Counted from the stretch's first letter, positions 38,638-47,700 are shown. The stretch is 64,000 nucleotides of DNA from Photorhabdus noenieputensis (GCF_018448935.1 NZ_RCWC01000032.1:1-64000), one strand, 5' to 3'. A program made the numbers and translations. The notes: generated by a model not told the origin, from the sequence alone.

Positions 38638-39897
38638 ATGTTAACGGCTGTAGTTGGACTCCAATTTGGAGATGAAGGCAAAGGAAAATTTGTTGACTAT
38701 TTATCTAGTAATATCAATAATATTGCTCGGTTCAATGGCGGCGCTAATGCAGGTCATTGTGTGCAACATGGTAATCTAAGAGGCTCTTTTTCTCAATTAC
38801 CCGCATCACTCAACAAAAAGAACTTATATATCTGCCAAGGTGCTTTAATCAGTCTTCCCATTCTGGTTAAAGAGATCGACTTTATACAAAAAGAACACAT
38901 TGATTCTAATATATTTATCGACCCGCGATGCCATATTGTCTTACCATTACACTCCGAGTTAAATCGAGCGTCAGAAAAATATAAAGGTAAACAGAAGATA
39001 GGCTCAGTTGGTGTCGGTGTCGGGGCTTGTGTTGAAGACAAAACCAACCGTCATGGTATTCGGCTTATTGATACACTTGATAAAGAAAAATTAAGGAGTA
39101 AATTAGCATTTCTTTGGAATATCAGAGAAAAACAAATCAATCATGTTTTTAATGCACAAACCACATTAAATTTTGAAGAGATGTTAGAAACAACACATCA
39201 ATATGGCAAGAGGATAGCACCCTATTTCACGTTCACTAATGAAATTATCGGTGATTTACTTAATTCGGGAAAGGATGTTTTACTTGAAACATCACAAGCC
39301 ACTTTCTTAGATAATAGTTTCGGTACTTATCCTTATACCGTGGCGTATCAGACATTAGTGCAAACCTGCTTTGCCATGATAGGTATACCGGCACAAAAAA
39401 TGCATATTGTCGGTGTAATGAAATCTTATATGATCCGTGTCGGTAACGGACCATTCCCCACAGAATTATTGACAGAACAGGCTGATTACATTCGAGAACG
39501 CGGAAACGAGTATGGCACCGTTTCAAAAAGGCCAAGGCGTTGTGGCTGGCTGGACTTATCTCTGATTAAACACGCGGTGAAACTCAATGGCGTAACCGAA
39601 CTCGCCATAACGAATGTTGATGTTCTTGCTGATTTACATGAAATAAAAGCCGCTATTGCCTATGAAATCGATGATAAGCCCATCTGTTGCGATGAAGCAT
39701 TATTACAGCTCGATAGAGCCAAACCTATCTATAAAACATTTAAACCCTGGGGCGCACTTAACTCATCATATACACATTTAACAGAACTACCTACTGAGCT
39801 GATTGACTTCTTAACTTTTATTCAAGACTATGCTGGTATCCCAATCAAATATATTTCCTATGGGCCAGACAGAAATCAGACATTAGTCATGAAATAA
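38638..39897 (+). CDS. Divergent adenylosuccinate synthetase paralogue (PurA-like)
   Basis: A 419-residue PurA-family enzyme. Catalytic D12 (GDEGKGK) and H40 (GGANAGH) are kept, as are RPRRCGWLD (298-306), GNGPFPTEL and GPDR near the end. The IMP-phosphate loop is altered: canonical IGTTGRGIGP reads IGSVGVGVGA (121-130). QGT-type and NTTAGG motifs are changed to SQATFLD and YQTLVQT, and the GTP-base motif TKxD is TNVD (325-328). These changes suggest a different nucleotide or base acceptor and not housekeeping PurA. Start has AAGGAATA upstream; 180 bp separate it from the HAD gene. Confidence 0.88.
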   Translation: MLTAVVGLQFGDEGKGKFVDYLSSNINNIARFNGGANAGHCVQHGNLRGSFSQLPASLNKKNLYICQGALISLPILVKEIDFIQKEHIDSNIFIDPRCHIVLPLHSELNRASEKYKGKQKIGSVGVGVGACVEDKTNRHGIRLIDTLDKEKLRSKLAFLWNIREKQINHVFNAQTTLNFEEMLETTHQYGKRIAPYFTFTNEIIGDLLNSGKDVLLETSQATFLDNSFGTYPYTVAYQTLVQTCFAMIGIPAQKMHIVGVMKSYMIRVGNGPFPTELLTEQADYIRERGNEYGTVSKRPRRCGWLDLSLIKHAVKLNGVTELAITNVDVLADLHEIKAAIAYEIDDKPICCDEALLQLDRAKPIYKTFKPWGALNSSYTHLTELPTELIDFLTFIQDYAGIPIKYISYGPDRNQTLVMK

Positions 39898-39913
39898 AAG
39901 CGTGGAGAAAATA

Positions 39914-40342
39914 ATGATTCACTATGTAACAGGGTTTATGTTTTCTAAAGATAAAAAACATGTTTCCCTGATTTCAAAATTACAACCCAGTTGGCAAAAA
40001 GGGAAGCTTAACGGGGTTGGTGGAAAAATAGAGGCTGGTGAAAGCCCTCAACAAGCAATGGCAAGAGAATTTGCCGAAGAAGCCGGCATTGAAACACGGC
40101 CTGAAGAGTGGCGATTATTTACCGTCTTAACTCGCCCTGACGTTTATCAGGTAAATTTTCTCTACATGTATGATGATCGGGTCTATTCTGTCAATTCTAT
40201 TGAAAAAGAGATCGTTAATATCTATGAAACAAATTCATTACCCGATAATGTGATCTATAATTTACGTTGGTTGATTCCGATGGCGGCCGATGAGCATTTA
40301 CGTTTCGATAAAGAGATAGAGATAACAGAAATGCGGGGTTAG
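39914..40342 (+). CDS. Nudix hydrolase
   Basis: A 142-residue Nudix protein with a complete Nudix box (GKIEAGESPQQAMAREFAEE then AGI), so it should be active on a nucleoside diphosphate derivative or oxidised nucleotide. GGAG six bases before ATG 39914 decides the start; a GTG at 39902 is in frame. It lies 16 bp after the PurA-like gene and is the last gene of the cluster, followed by an ERIC copy. It may clean up or act on a pathway intermediate; substrate unknown. Confidence 0.85.
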   Translation: MIHYVTGFMFSKDKKHVSLISKLQPSWQKGKLNGVGGKIEAGESPQQAMAREFAEEAGIETRPEEWRLFTVLTRPDVYQVNFLYMYDDRVYSVNSIEKEIVNIYETNSLPDNVIYNLRWLIPMAADEHLRFDKEIEITEMRG

Positions 40343-40349
40343 TACGGTA

Positions 40350-40472
40350 TATACCCGTCATCTTTCAAGTTGCCTCTTTGTTGGCTGCACTCACCCCGGT
40401 CACATAGTTCTCTATGCTCCCGGGGATTCGCTCCCTTGCCGCCGCAATCCATCTTGAAATCCATAGGGTATA
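40350..40472. repeat. ERIC element, full length, opposite orientation
   Basis: The reverse complement matches the copy at 31604-31730 nearly base for base, with a few substitutions and a four-base deletion in the GTGAGCG block. Ends are TATACCC and GGGTATA. It lies just after the Nudix gene stop and may act as a 3' mRNA structure. Confidence 0.85.
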
Positions 40473-40799
40473 TATCGAGTAAAAATAACCCCTGTGCTAT
40501 TGTTCCGTAATGAACTCACAGATTGGAAAAGATCATGAATCCTAAGGAAACAAAGCTCTCCAGTGCAGATTTATCTATGCCAGTTACGATCAGTCATTCT
40601 TATAAATTTTTCAGCATTGTCGGAGCATATTGGGCTTTGAAAAGGATTCCTGCTTCAATGGATGACCGGGCTATTACATGATTAAATTAATATATGAATT
40701 TTAATCACTTCTTCAAAAGGGGAGATGAATAAGAATGGACTCTTTAATTTGTGGTAATAACATTTCGGTAATAACATAGCTAACGAATAAATCATAAAA
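40473..40799. other. Short gene-poor stretch between ERIC and the fimbrial terminator
   Basis: About 330 bases. The only frame is 48 codons at 40535-40681, with GGAAAAG six bases upstream; it has no recognisable family. No RNA gene or repeat is visible. Confidence 0.35.
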
Positions 40800-40819
40800 G
40801 TGACCGTTCCGTCGGTCAC
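40795..40819 (-). terminator. Terminator of the fimbrial operon
   Basis: GTGACCG (40800-40806) and CGGTCAC (40813-40819) pair across six bases. On the - strand the hairpin is followed by TTTTATGATTT, 53 bp after the mrpJ-like stop. Confidence 0.7.
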
Positions 40820-40871
40820 GAAACTCAGTCATCAACGGGTTTATCGATCCCCCGACTGGCGTCGAGATCAG

Positions 40872-41177
40872 TTAACATCCAAATTTACCCAATGTAGCCT
40901 CCGCAATAGGGATATATTGGTCTGTTAATTTATTGATGCTGTTATTGGCTACAGGATAACTACAATCAAGGAAAAACCAGTTTATCGGCGTCTCCAATAT
41001 TGAAGCGATCTGCACCAGATGGGATAAATTAATTCGGTTTATCCCCCTCTCATAACGTGAGAGTTGTTGCTGACTAATACCTATTCTTTCCGCCAATTTG
41101 GCGGCGGTCATACCCAACTCTTTCCTTCTTTTTTGAATACGCTTCCCTACTAATAGATGATCTTGTTTCATTTTCAT
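40872..41177 (-). CDS. mrpJ: MrpJ-like HTH regulator at the end of the fimbrial operon
   Basis: A 101-residue HTH protein. The HTH (about 22-55) contains ISQQQLSRYERGI, the hallmark of the MrpJ family of fimbria-linked regulators in Proteus and Photorhabdus. MrpJ proteins repress motility when fimbriae are expressed, and Photorhabdus relatives repress other pathways in the fimbriate state. It is last in the operon, 30 bp after the adhesin, as mrpJ is in Proteus. ATG 41171 is an alternative start. Confidence 0.87.
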   Translation of the reverse strand: MKMKQDHLLVGKRIQKRRKELGMTAAKLAERIGISQQQLSRYERGINRINLSHLVQIASILETPINWFFLDCSYPVANNSINKLTDQYIPIAEATLGKFGC

Positions 41178-41207
41178 CCCAGCCTTTAAATTAAAAAAAC
41201 ACCTTTA

Positions 41208-42026
41208 TTATGGCATCGCCAAAATTATTGCCCCTGATCCTGAAAAAGGTCCTGCCTCTACCCTGCCATTTTTCTGTAAAATTGATTTCACTGTAACGGG
41301 TACATTTCCTCCCGCCGGGACAAACACAGCAACACCGTCTTCACCATTTTTCTCATTTAAGAGCAATTTAGCTTTCAAGCTACCATCACTTCTTAAAGGT
41401 ACTAATCCCCTGTCAGGTCCCGTCGCTGTCACGATAATCTCGATGTCTACATTACAGGTCACATTGATATTTTCCGCTCTGGTTGCGCCTTCCAGTTTTG
41501 CCTCATCAATACTACCGTAATTAAGTTCAACGGAGCCTTCACTGACTTGACAAAATCCTATCGGCGGTGGTGCAACGCCGCATAAAGATCCAGGCAACAA
41601 TCTTCCATGAAAGCCATTTTGATCAGTCTCATAAAATAACCCGACACACTCCTGATGCGATCGAATCGCAGGACCAAAATGTTTTGCCACTCCGGTGATC
41701 GGAAAACTGGTATATTTCAATATCTCCGCCTGCACTTGTTTCATTGTCTTGAATCTTTCCACGCGAGTATTAAATATCCTATAAGGCTGCCCTGAATAAC
41801 CATCAGCAAAATGGCGATGGTTAACCGATATCCAACACGCAGAATAACCATAACAAGGATTTGGCGTAAAATCGTTTTCTTGGTCCCAACGTTCAATGAC
41901 AAAAGTATAATAGGCATTTGTCGGAATACCCTCGGATTTAGTGATATATGAAAATATCGATGCAACCGCATTTGATGAAAACAGCGATAATAAAAGTACC
42001 AGGCAAATAGAGAATAACTTTTTCAT
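41208..42026 (-). CDS. Fimbrial tip adhesin (MrpH-like)
   Basis: A 272-residue protein with a signal peptide (cleavage near SNAVA). The N-terminal receptor domain contains NHRH (H70, H72) and H116, which line up with the zinc-binding His trio of MrpH. A pilin domain follows (about 157 onward: FCQVSEGSVELNYG) that would join the fimbrial tip by strand exchange. It is the last structural gene, as mrpH is in Proteus. Start ATG 42026. Confidence 0.82.
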   Translation of the reverse strand: MKKLFSICLVLLLSLFSSNAVASIFSYITKSEGIPTNAYYTFVIERWDQENDFTPNPCYGYSACWISVNHRHFADGYSGQPYRIFNTRVERFKTMKQVQAEILKYTSFPITGVAKHFGPAIRSHQECVGLFYETDQNGFHGRLLPGSLCGVAPPPIGFCQVSEGSVELNYGSIDEAKLEGATRAENINVTCNVDIEIIVTATGPDRGLVPLRSDGSLKAKLLLNEKNGEDGVAVFVPAGGNVPVTVKSILQKNGRVEAGPFSGSGAIILAMP

Positions 42027-42053
42027 TTAAGTTACCTAATAAAACCGTGCAAA

Positions 42054-42599
42054 TTAGTCATAATTCAGATTAATTGTTGCAATCGCATGAAATACACCTC
42101 GCTTAATCGTCTGGTTAGCTAGCGCAGTGGGTTCTGCCTGCACATATGCTTGCAGTACAATCAAGTTTTCCCTCTCTTTTAACGGATACTCTTCCCCCTC
42201 TTTATTCAACGACAACCGTTTGCCTTCTGCCGTTTCTATACCGATGGCAATCCCAGAGGCTTGGCTCCCTGCACTTAATGCTAATAAGCCCGGCAATTGC
42301 GTATTTTCCATGCCACTGAATGTCAGTTTAATCGATTTCCCCACACTCATATCGCAACCAGATAACCTGAGTAGAAAAAGCTCACTATGGGTCCTGCCAT
42401 GCAAATACAAATATTTCTCAGAAATTGTTGCAAAATCAAGCTGGATATCTTCATCACCCGATTTAATCGTGCAAGGTTCTTTAACTAATGCACCGTGAAA
42501 ATGCATATTATCCGCAGCCTGTACCCCTTGATGACCATAAACCGTGGCCGCAATCACCATAAAACCAACACGCAACACGAATAATTTTAAGTATTTCAT
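42054..42599 (-). CDS. Minor fimbrial subunit
   Basis: A 181-residue pilin with a signal peptide ending GVQA and the pilin pattern: HGALVKEPCTI (first Cys), LSGCDMS (second Cys) and a C-terminal INLNYD donor-groove strand. It lies between the MrpG-like gene and the adhesin; Proteus mrp has no gene in this slot, so it is an extra subunit. It overlaps neither neighbour (11 bp and 27 bp gaps). Confidence 0.82.
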   Translation of the reverse strand: MKYLKLFVLRVGFMVIAATVYGHQGVQAADNMHFHGALVKEPCTIKSGDEDIQLDFATISEKYLYLHGRTHSELFLLRLSGCDMSVGKSIKLTFSGMENTQLPGLLALSAGSQASGIAIGIETAEGKRLSLNKEGEEYPLKERENLIVLQAYVQAEPTALANQTIKRGVFHAIATINLNYD

Positions 42600-42610
42600 T
42601 TAGTTTCCTT

Positions 42611-43102
42611 TCACTGGTATTCCGCCAGTAATGTCGCCGTCACTTCAAATGCCCCTTCCGGCAACGTACTTCCTGGTTTTTTCACCGGCACCGCTTGTAT
42701 TACCGGCTGTTTCTGTGATGTCACCGGAATACGCTCATTAAGGGTGAATGCTTTACCATCCAACGTCAGACGAATGCCTAAATCCGTAATATTGGTTTGC
42801 AACGCGGCGGCATCAAATGAAGTTGGCGGGCCAATCACGGTCAATCCTAAACTCCAACCTGAGATATTAGGCGCACATACCAACTGGTAATTCACGGGCT
42901 TGGTATAATTCACCCCGTCCACCTGATAAATGCCAACATTGTGACCAAAATAGACATCAATCATATTGCCGTCGTTAATCACGCAAGGGGGCGCTTCAAG
43001 CAGTGTGCCGTGAAACCACATATTATCTGCCGCCTGTCCCGGCATCACACTGATTAACCCCCAGCACGCACCCCAGAAAACACGATAGATCAGAGGGTTC
43101 AT
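42611..43102 (-). CDS. Minor fimbrial subunit (MrpG-like)
   Basis: About 163 residues; signal peptide ends GQAAD. The pilin signature is APPCVINDGNMIDVYFG with the second Cys in QLVCAPNIS and the end LLAEYQ. ATG 43102 follows GGGAG at eight bases and is preferred to the GTG at 43120, which overlaps the previous stop. The PPCVINxGxxIDVxFG block is shared with the next subunit upstream, so the two are paralogues. Confidence 0.83.
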   Translation of the reverse strand: MNPLIYRVFWGACWGLISVMPGQAADNMWFHGTLLEAPPCVINDGNMIDVYFGHNVGIYQVDGVNYTKPVNYQLVCAPNISGWSLGLTVIGPPTSFDAAALQTNITDLGIRLTLDGKAFTLNERIPVTSQKQPVIQAVPVKKPGSTLPEGAFEVTATLLAEYQ

Positions 43103-43116
43103 TGCATGTCTCCCGT

Positions 43117-43683
43117 TCACTGGTATTCAACCATCATGGTCGCACCCGCGCCAAAGTCGCCGCCTTGCAATACCGCAGCCATATCTTTTACCGGCACCGC
43201 ATGTAACTCAGGAAAATTAGGATAGCTAAATTTCATCCAGTCATTGACGGGCAATTTTCGTCCGTTATGAATAACGGCGATACCTAACCCAGAGTGATTG
43301 GTTTGCAACACCGTTCGATCAAAACTGGCAGTGTTACCCGATATCATCATTTTCATCGCATTAGCCGGCATTTTTTCACACTTCACGCTGTATTTGACAG
43401 GTTGCATATAATGAACCCCATCAATCCGAGTAATCATCACGTCGCCAAAGTCCACATCAATAGTATCGCCATTATTAATTACGCAAGGTGGAGGAGCGAT
43501 AACCACGCCGTAAATATTGACCGGTGTTTTACCCGCAAAATTGCTGACAGGTCTTGCGGCTAAATTTGTCAGTAAATCAGCCTGAGCATTTACACTTAAC
43601 AAACAGCCAAACAGTAATACGCTCCATTTTTTCTGCCTGTGATACTGTTTTTTTATTCGCAGAGAACACAGAGAATTAGTCAT
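43117..43683 (-). CDS. Minor fimbrial subunit (MrpF-like)
   Basis: 188 residues, with a hydrophobic signal (SVLLFGCLLSVNAQA) after a basic N-terminal extension. It contains PPPCVINNGDTIDVDFGDV and a second Cys in YSVKCEK. Its C-terminal strand is ATMMVEYQ. Overlaps the stop of the preceding gene by 8 bp, so translation is coupled. Related to the MrpG-like subunit that follows. Confidence 0.82.
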   Translation of the reverse strand: MTNSLCSLRIKKQYHRQKKWSVLLFGCLLSVNAQADLLTNLAARPVSNFAGKTPVNIYGVVIAPPPCVINNGDTIDVDFGDVMITRIDGVHYMQPVKYSVKCEKMPANAMKMMISGNTASFDRTVLQTNHSGLGIAVIHNGRKLPVNDWMKFSYPNFPELHAVPVKDMAAVLQGGDFGAGATMMVEYQ

Positions 43684-44260
43684 AATTCACCCTGAAATCC
43701 ACTACCGCGCGATATTGCCCAATCCCTAGCGCTCTCGGCGTCCGCACCGGCGTTACGTAATATTCCAAGCTGTCCTGCACCGCTGCCACAAAACGTGGAC
43801 GTCCCCGCTCTCCCAACCGGATATCATTGTCCGCGCTATCTGTTATCTGTAACCCCAACCCGGTGATACCGGTCACCCGCACCAGATGTGGATAATCGCG
43901 ATCCGCCGGTGCCACAAAACTAACCGTCACCACCGGCTGTAACTGATCCCACGTCAGATTGCCGGTCCGCCTGTCATCGACAGCCCCTTTGGTTCTTAGA
44001 CAGTCACGAAACTTCAATGTGAACGGTATCGGTGTCCCTTTATCACCTGGCTGGCGTAAGTCACTGTTTGGCGTGCTCCCCAGATTCACCTCCTGCCATG
44101 CAGAGGTCATGTCCAGTCTACAAGCCGCCTCAGTCAGCCCACCAAACACATGCAGTTCACCACGCAACTCGTCTATATCTGTTGCCCCCGCCTGATTTTC
44201 CATCACTGGTATCAGCCAGATCGCCAGTGCCAATACGCAACTTACCCGCTTGATGTTCAT
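43676..44260 (-). CDS. Minor fimbrial subunit (MrpE-like)
   Basis: 194 residues with a signal peptide ending NQAGA. First Cys in LTEAACRLDM, second in KFRDCLRTKG, end VVDFRVNYD, which is the usual pilin donor strand. It sits just after the chaperone gene as mrpE does. Resembles the MrpB-like subunit in length and end motif. Confidence 0.82.
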   Translation of the reverse strand: MNIKRVSCVLALAIWLIPVMENQAGATDIDELRGELHVFGGLTEAACRLDMTSAWQEVNLGSTPNSDLRQPGDKGTPIPFTLKFRDCLRTKGAVDDRRTGNLTWDQLQPVVTVSFVAPADRDYPHLVRVTGITGLGLQITDSADNDIRLGERGRPRFVAAVQDSLEYYVTPVRTPRALGIGQYRAVVDFRVNYD

Positions 44261-44284
44261 CGTCGCCCCTCCCGACTTTACCCA

Positions 44285-45061
44285 TCACGACGAACGTTTA
44301 GTCACCTGACAATGGTTCCCGGCACAACTAAAAGTCAATTGCGGTCGGCCACCATAATCATTGACATACGTCAGTACCGGCGCACTCCCTAATGCCACGG
44401 CACTACCACTCAGCACCGCACTGCTTTTAGGCGCTACCATAAATGGTTTAAAGCCCGCCACCGTCTCTCCCTTAAGCTGGCTCGACGCATCTACCACAGT
44501 GATGTAATACGGTGTCGGATTGTTCACTTGATATTGGTCTCCCTGACGCGTCAAGGTCATCTTTTCTTGCCACGGATTATCCAAATCGGTGCGGCTGGCA
44601 AAAATGGCTTTCGGACGATAGAACAGCTTGATTCGAGTTTGTAGCGCAATCTGCAAGGTATTCGGCTTCTTACTGCGCGGCGGAATTTCACGCAAATTAA
44701 AATAGAACAAGCTTTCCCGATCTTGTGGTAACTGTGCGGTTGTTGGTAGTGACTGTATTTTCACCTGACTCTTAGCGCCCGGCTCCACCCGCTGTACCGG
44801 TGGTGTCACCACTAACGGACCATTGATTTTGTTACCCTGTTCATCTTCTATCCATCCCTGCGCCAGATACGGCAACTCTTTGTTCTGGTTGCTGATATCC
44901 ATACTGGTGGATTTGTCCTCACCGTTAAATACGATGCGGGTACGATCCAGCGCAATGGCCGCCATTGATTCACTGATCACTGACAGACTTAAGATAGCGA
45001 TCGTGACTACATTGATTGTGTTCTTCAATTTCATGCTCATACTCATTCTTAGAATAATCAT
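44285..45061 (-). CDS. mrpD: Periplasmic fimbrial chaperone (MrpD-like)
   Basis: A 258-residue PapD-type chaperone with a signal ending SESMA. The first strand reads ALDRTRIVFNGEDKS, and the conserved chaperone motif is FYFNLREIPP near residue 120. K/R residues anchor the pilin C-terminus, and the second Ig domain ends with VNDYGGRPQL. It folds subunits in the periplasm and hands them to the usher gene product encoded upstream. Start ATG 45061 after GGTGA; Met 6, 8 and 10 are alternatives. Confidence 0.92.
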   Translation of the reverse strand: MIILRMSMSMKLKNTINVVTIAILSLSVISESMAAIALDRTRIVFNGEDKSTSMDISNQNKELPYLAQGWIEDEQGNKINGPLVVTPPVQRVEPGAKSQVKIQSLPTTAQLPQDRESLFYFNLREIPPRSKKPNTLQIALQTRIKLFYRPKAIFASRTDLDNPWQEKMTLTRQGDQYQVNNPTPYYITVVDASSQLKGETVAGFKPFMVAPKSSAVLSGSAVALGSAPVLTYVNDYGGRPQLTFSCAGNHCQVTKRSS

Positions 45062-45125
45062 TGCAGGTCACCGCGATACACTTCGGTGACCGCAATAAAG
45101 TTTTCACGCTGCCAGTCAATCAAAG

Positions 45126-47681
45126 TTATGGCCGTTTATTACCGTCGGCCGGTTGGCAAAGCAGTAATAACGAAGCCATCTCTTCGACTTTTGGTAATTG
45201 ATGCGGCAGCTCAATCACACATTGCAATTCCCCATCCCAACGCACATCCAGTTTCTCTCCGGGATTTATCCCGCTCAGGTAGGTGTTCCCACCATCACTG
45301 ACGATACCGATCTCCCGTTGATCCTTATTCAGTACCGTTGCCCCAAACGGCGGTGCGCTACCGTCCGGCAAGCGGATCAGCGCCATCGCTTTTTCACCGG
45401 ATATCACCTGGAATTTACGATAACCAATCGCCCCTTCCGTCAGTGTTGCTTGTTGTACCGACCGTACTGCCTCCACGTTGTCCGGCAGTTTGTTCAAATC
45501 AATACTCGCACTGTTACGGTAATAGTTGTTCACATCAGAGATCACCGCTTTACCGAACATATTGGTATGGGTAATCGCGCCAAAACCTTTCACGGGTACG
45601 CCGCCGACACCATCGGTATCTACCATCAAACGGGTGGTACCCGGCATATTAATGCGATGCAGTGCCGCGCCTTTCGGCGTCACAGTCATCCCCCCCTGAA
45701 TAGAAAGCGCTCCCGTGGTATAACGCCCATCCTGATAACTCGCACTGGTCGTCAATTGAGCACGATCACCGTAATGGGTTAAATAACCGTTAGCCGCGGC
45801 CTTACCATCAATACTGGTGCCAACCGCTAAACGATAGTTACTGTTTTCATTAATCCGGTCGTAATAACCTACCGTGTGGGAGTTACCTTCCCGATTGGCC
45901 ATTGCGTTATAACTGACAGTTCCTGAATTACCCCACGGCAGGGATAATGTCATATACATTCCGTCGTCATTTTTACCTTCATATTTATTACGGTAAGCAG
46001 ACAGATTCAGGTTAATGTTCTTATAACTGCCAATATCAAAATAGCGTGATATTGATACGTTATAGCGATCGTTATTCGAACGATTCCAATAAGTTTGGTG
46101 GCTGTAATTCAAGTAGATACTGGTACCAATATGTGTGAACTGCTTGTTCAACATAATGGTGTACAGCTCTTTATTGCTCTCCGCGTCACCATCGTGATAA
46201 CGACGATCCAGATACTGGCTCAGGCTCATAAAATCACGTTCCGAGAAACGATAACCGGCAAAAGTCACCTGGCTGTCATACTCCTCAAAACGCTTGGAAT
46301 AACTGAGACGATAAGAGCCGCCAGTCAACGTTTGATCCTCAGCAGGTAAATGGGCGCGGGATTCAGTGACATCAAAGGAAAGCGCACCGAAAGCCATCAG
46401 ATCACGCCCAACCCCCAATGACAACGCATTATAATCCCCGGCTCCCAATATCCCGCCGTACAGTGACCAACCGTTGTTTATTCCCCAAGAAAATTCGCCG
46501 ATACCAAAACCCGCTCCTTCACTATGATGCTTCCAGTTAGTTGGCTTGCCCGCCGCCAGTTTGTACTGCACTCGGCCCGGACGGGTTAAATAAGGAATAT
46601 TCGCGGTATCTATCTGAAATTCTTGTAAACCGCCATCTTGCTCCTCGACCCGTACATCCAATTTGCCACTCACTGCGTCATTAATGTCCTGAATACGGAA
46701 TGGCCCTGGCGCAACTTGGGCCTCATACAACACCCGTCCCTGCTGACGAATCGTCACTCTGGCATTGGTTTTCGCTACCCCTGTCACCTCCGGCGCATAG
46801 CCTCGCAGGTTCGGAGGTAACATATTGTCATCCGTTACCAGACTGACCCCGGTAAAACGGAAGCTGTCAAAGATATTTGAATTGAGGTAATCCTCACCCA
46901 ACGTTAGCTTAGCCTGCCAACGCGGTATTGCCCGGTATAAGTAATAACGGCTCCAATCCCAATTCTTCTCAGTACTCCCTCCTCGCCCCGAGATGTGGTT
47001 ATATTGTGATTGCCAGTCTGCCCGCAGACGCCACGCGCCCAAATTTATCCCGGTCGTACCATTAGCGCTGATATTCTGATTTTCATTTCCCTTCGTCGGC
47101 TTAGAAACTTGGGCATTGACGTTATAATCAAACATCATCCCGAAAATCCCTTCATCCCAACGTGACGGTGGGTCCCAGTCTGGTGAGCTATATTCGAGAT
47201 AGGCTTGAGGCACACTCAGGTATAATGTGTCACTGCTCAGATCACCGCGCACCGTCATGCCAGGCAGCGTTTTAGTCTCCAGACACTGGTTATTGTTCCA
47301 CCAAGTAATCTTTGATTCCCATTCCGCCCGCAGCCCTAACTGTTTCACCAATTCAGGCGGCAAACATGCCACACTCCCCTGAGTATCATCCGGTGGTCCC
47401 ATAAAAGTGACCGGCATTTCCGACAGTTCGCTTTTATTCAGCTTTATCGCCATCTGATAATCCCCCGGCATGATATAACCCGCGCGGGAAAACTCTTTTA
47501 AATTAATCCGAGAACGATCCTGAACATCCAATACATCCGTATTAAATTCAATTTCCTCTTCCGCATACACAGCATGAGTACCCATGAAAGCAAGCAGTAC
47601 CGAAACAATAAGAGGTTTCAGGACACACCGAACCGAGACCACCTTGTTATATTCAGTGGTCAAACCCAAAAATAAAGCCAT
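45126..47681 (-). CDS. mrpC: Outer-membrane fimbrial usher (MrpC-like)
   Basis: An 851-residue usher with signal peptide (cleavage near VYA-EEEIEFN). The N-terminal domain binds chaperone-subunit complexes (FNTDVLDVQDRSRINLKEF shortened), the 24-strand barrel spans about 140-680 with a plug domain (GRVLYEAQVAPGPF), and the C-terminal domains follow (PDGSAPPFGA). It is intact. It assembles fimbriae across the outer membrane and lies between the MrpB-like and chaperone genes. Confidence 0.94.
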   Translation of the reverse strand: MALFLGLTTEYNKVVSVRCVLKPLIVSVLLAFMGTHAVYAEEEIEFNTDVLDVQDRSRINLKEFSRAGYIMPGDYQMAIKLNKSELSEMPVTFMGPPDDTQGSVACLPPELVKQLGLRAEWESKITWWNNNQCLETKTLPGMTVRGDLSSDTLYLSVPQAYLEYSSPDWDPPSRWDEGIFGMMFDYNVNAQVSKPTKGNENQNISANGTTGINLGAWRLRADWQSQYNHISGRGGSTEKNWDWSRYYLYRAIPRWQAKLTLGEDYLNSNIFDSFRFTGVSLVTDDNMLPPNLRGYAPEVTGVAKTNARVTIRQQGRVLYEAQVAPGPFRIQDINDAVSGKLDVRVEEQDGGLQEFQIDTANIPYLTRPGRVQYKLAAGKPTNWKHHSEGAGFGIGEFSWGINNGWSLYGGILGAGDYNALSLGVGRDLMAFGALSFDVTESRAHLPAEDQTLTGGSYRLSYSKRFEEYDSQVTFAGYRFSERDFMSLSQYLDRRYHDGDAESNKELYTIMLNKQFTHIGTSIYLNYSHQTYWNRSNNDRYNVSISRYFDIGSYKNINLNLSAYRNKYEGKNDDGMYMTLSLPWGNSGTVSYNAMANREGNSHTVGYYDRINENSNYRLAVGTSIDGKAAANGYLTHYGDRAQLTTSASYQDGRYTTGALSIQGGMTVTPKGAALHRINMPGTTRLMVDTDGVGGVPVKGFGAITHTNMFGKAVISDVNNYYRNSASIDLNKLPDNVEAVRSVQQATLTEGAIGYRKFQVISGEKAMALIRLPDGSAPPFGATVLNKDQREIGIVSDGGNTYLSGINPGEKLDVRWDGELQCVIELPHQLPKVEEMASLLLLCQPADGNKRP

Positions 47682-47700
47682 AACATTCCCAGATCGATGA

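Noticed and set aside
40535-40681. 48-codon frame with a weak SD after the ERIC copy
   Set aside because: No recognised family and short; not enough to call a gene.
44150-46820. Several + strand frames of 60-190 codons across the usher and chaperone genes
   Set aside because: They lie wholly antisense to well-supported fimbrial genes and have no family of their own.
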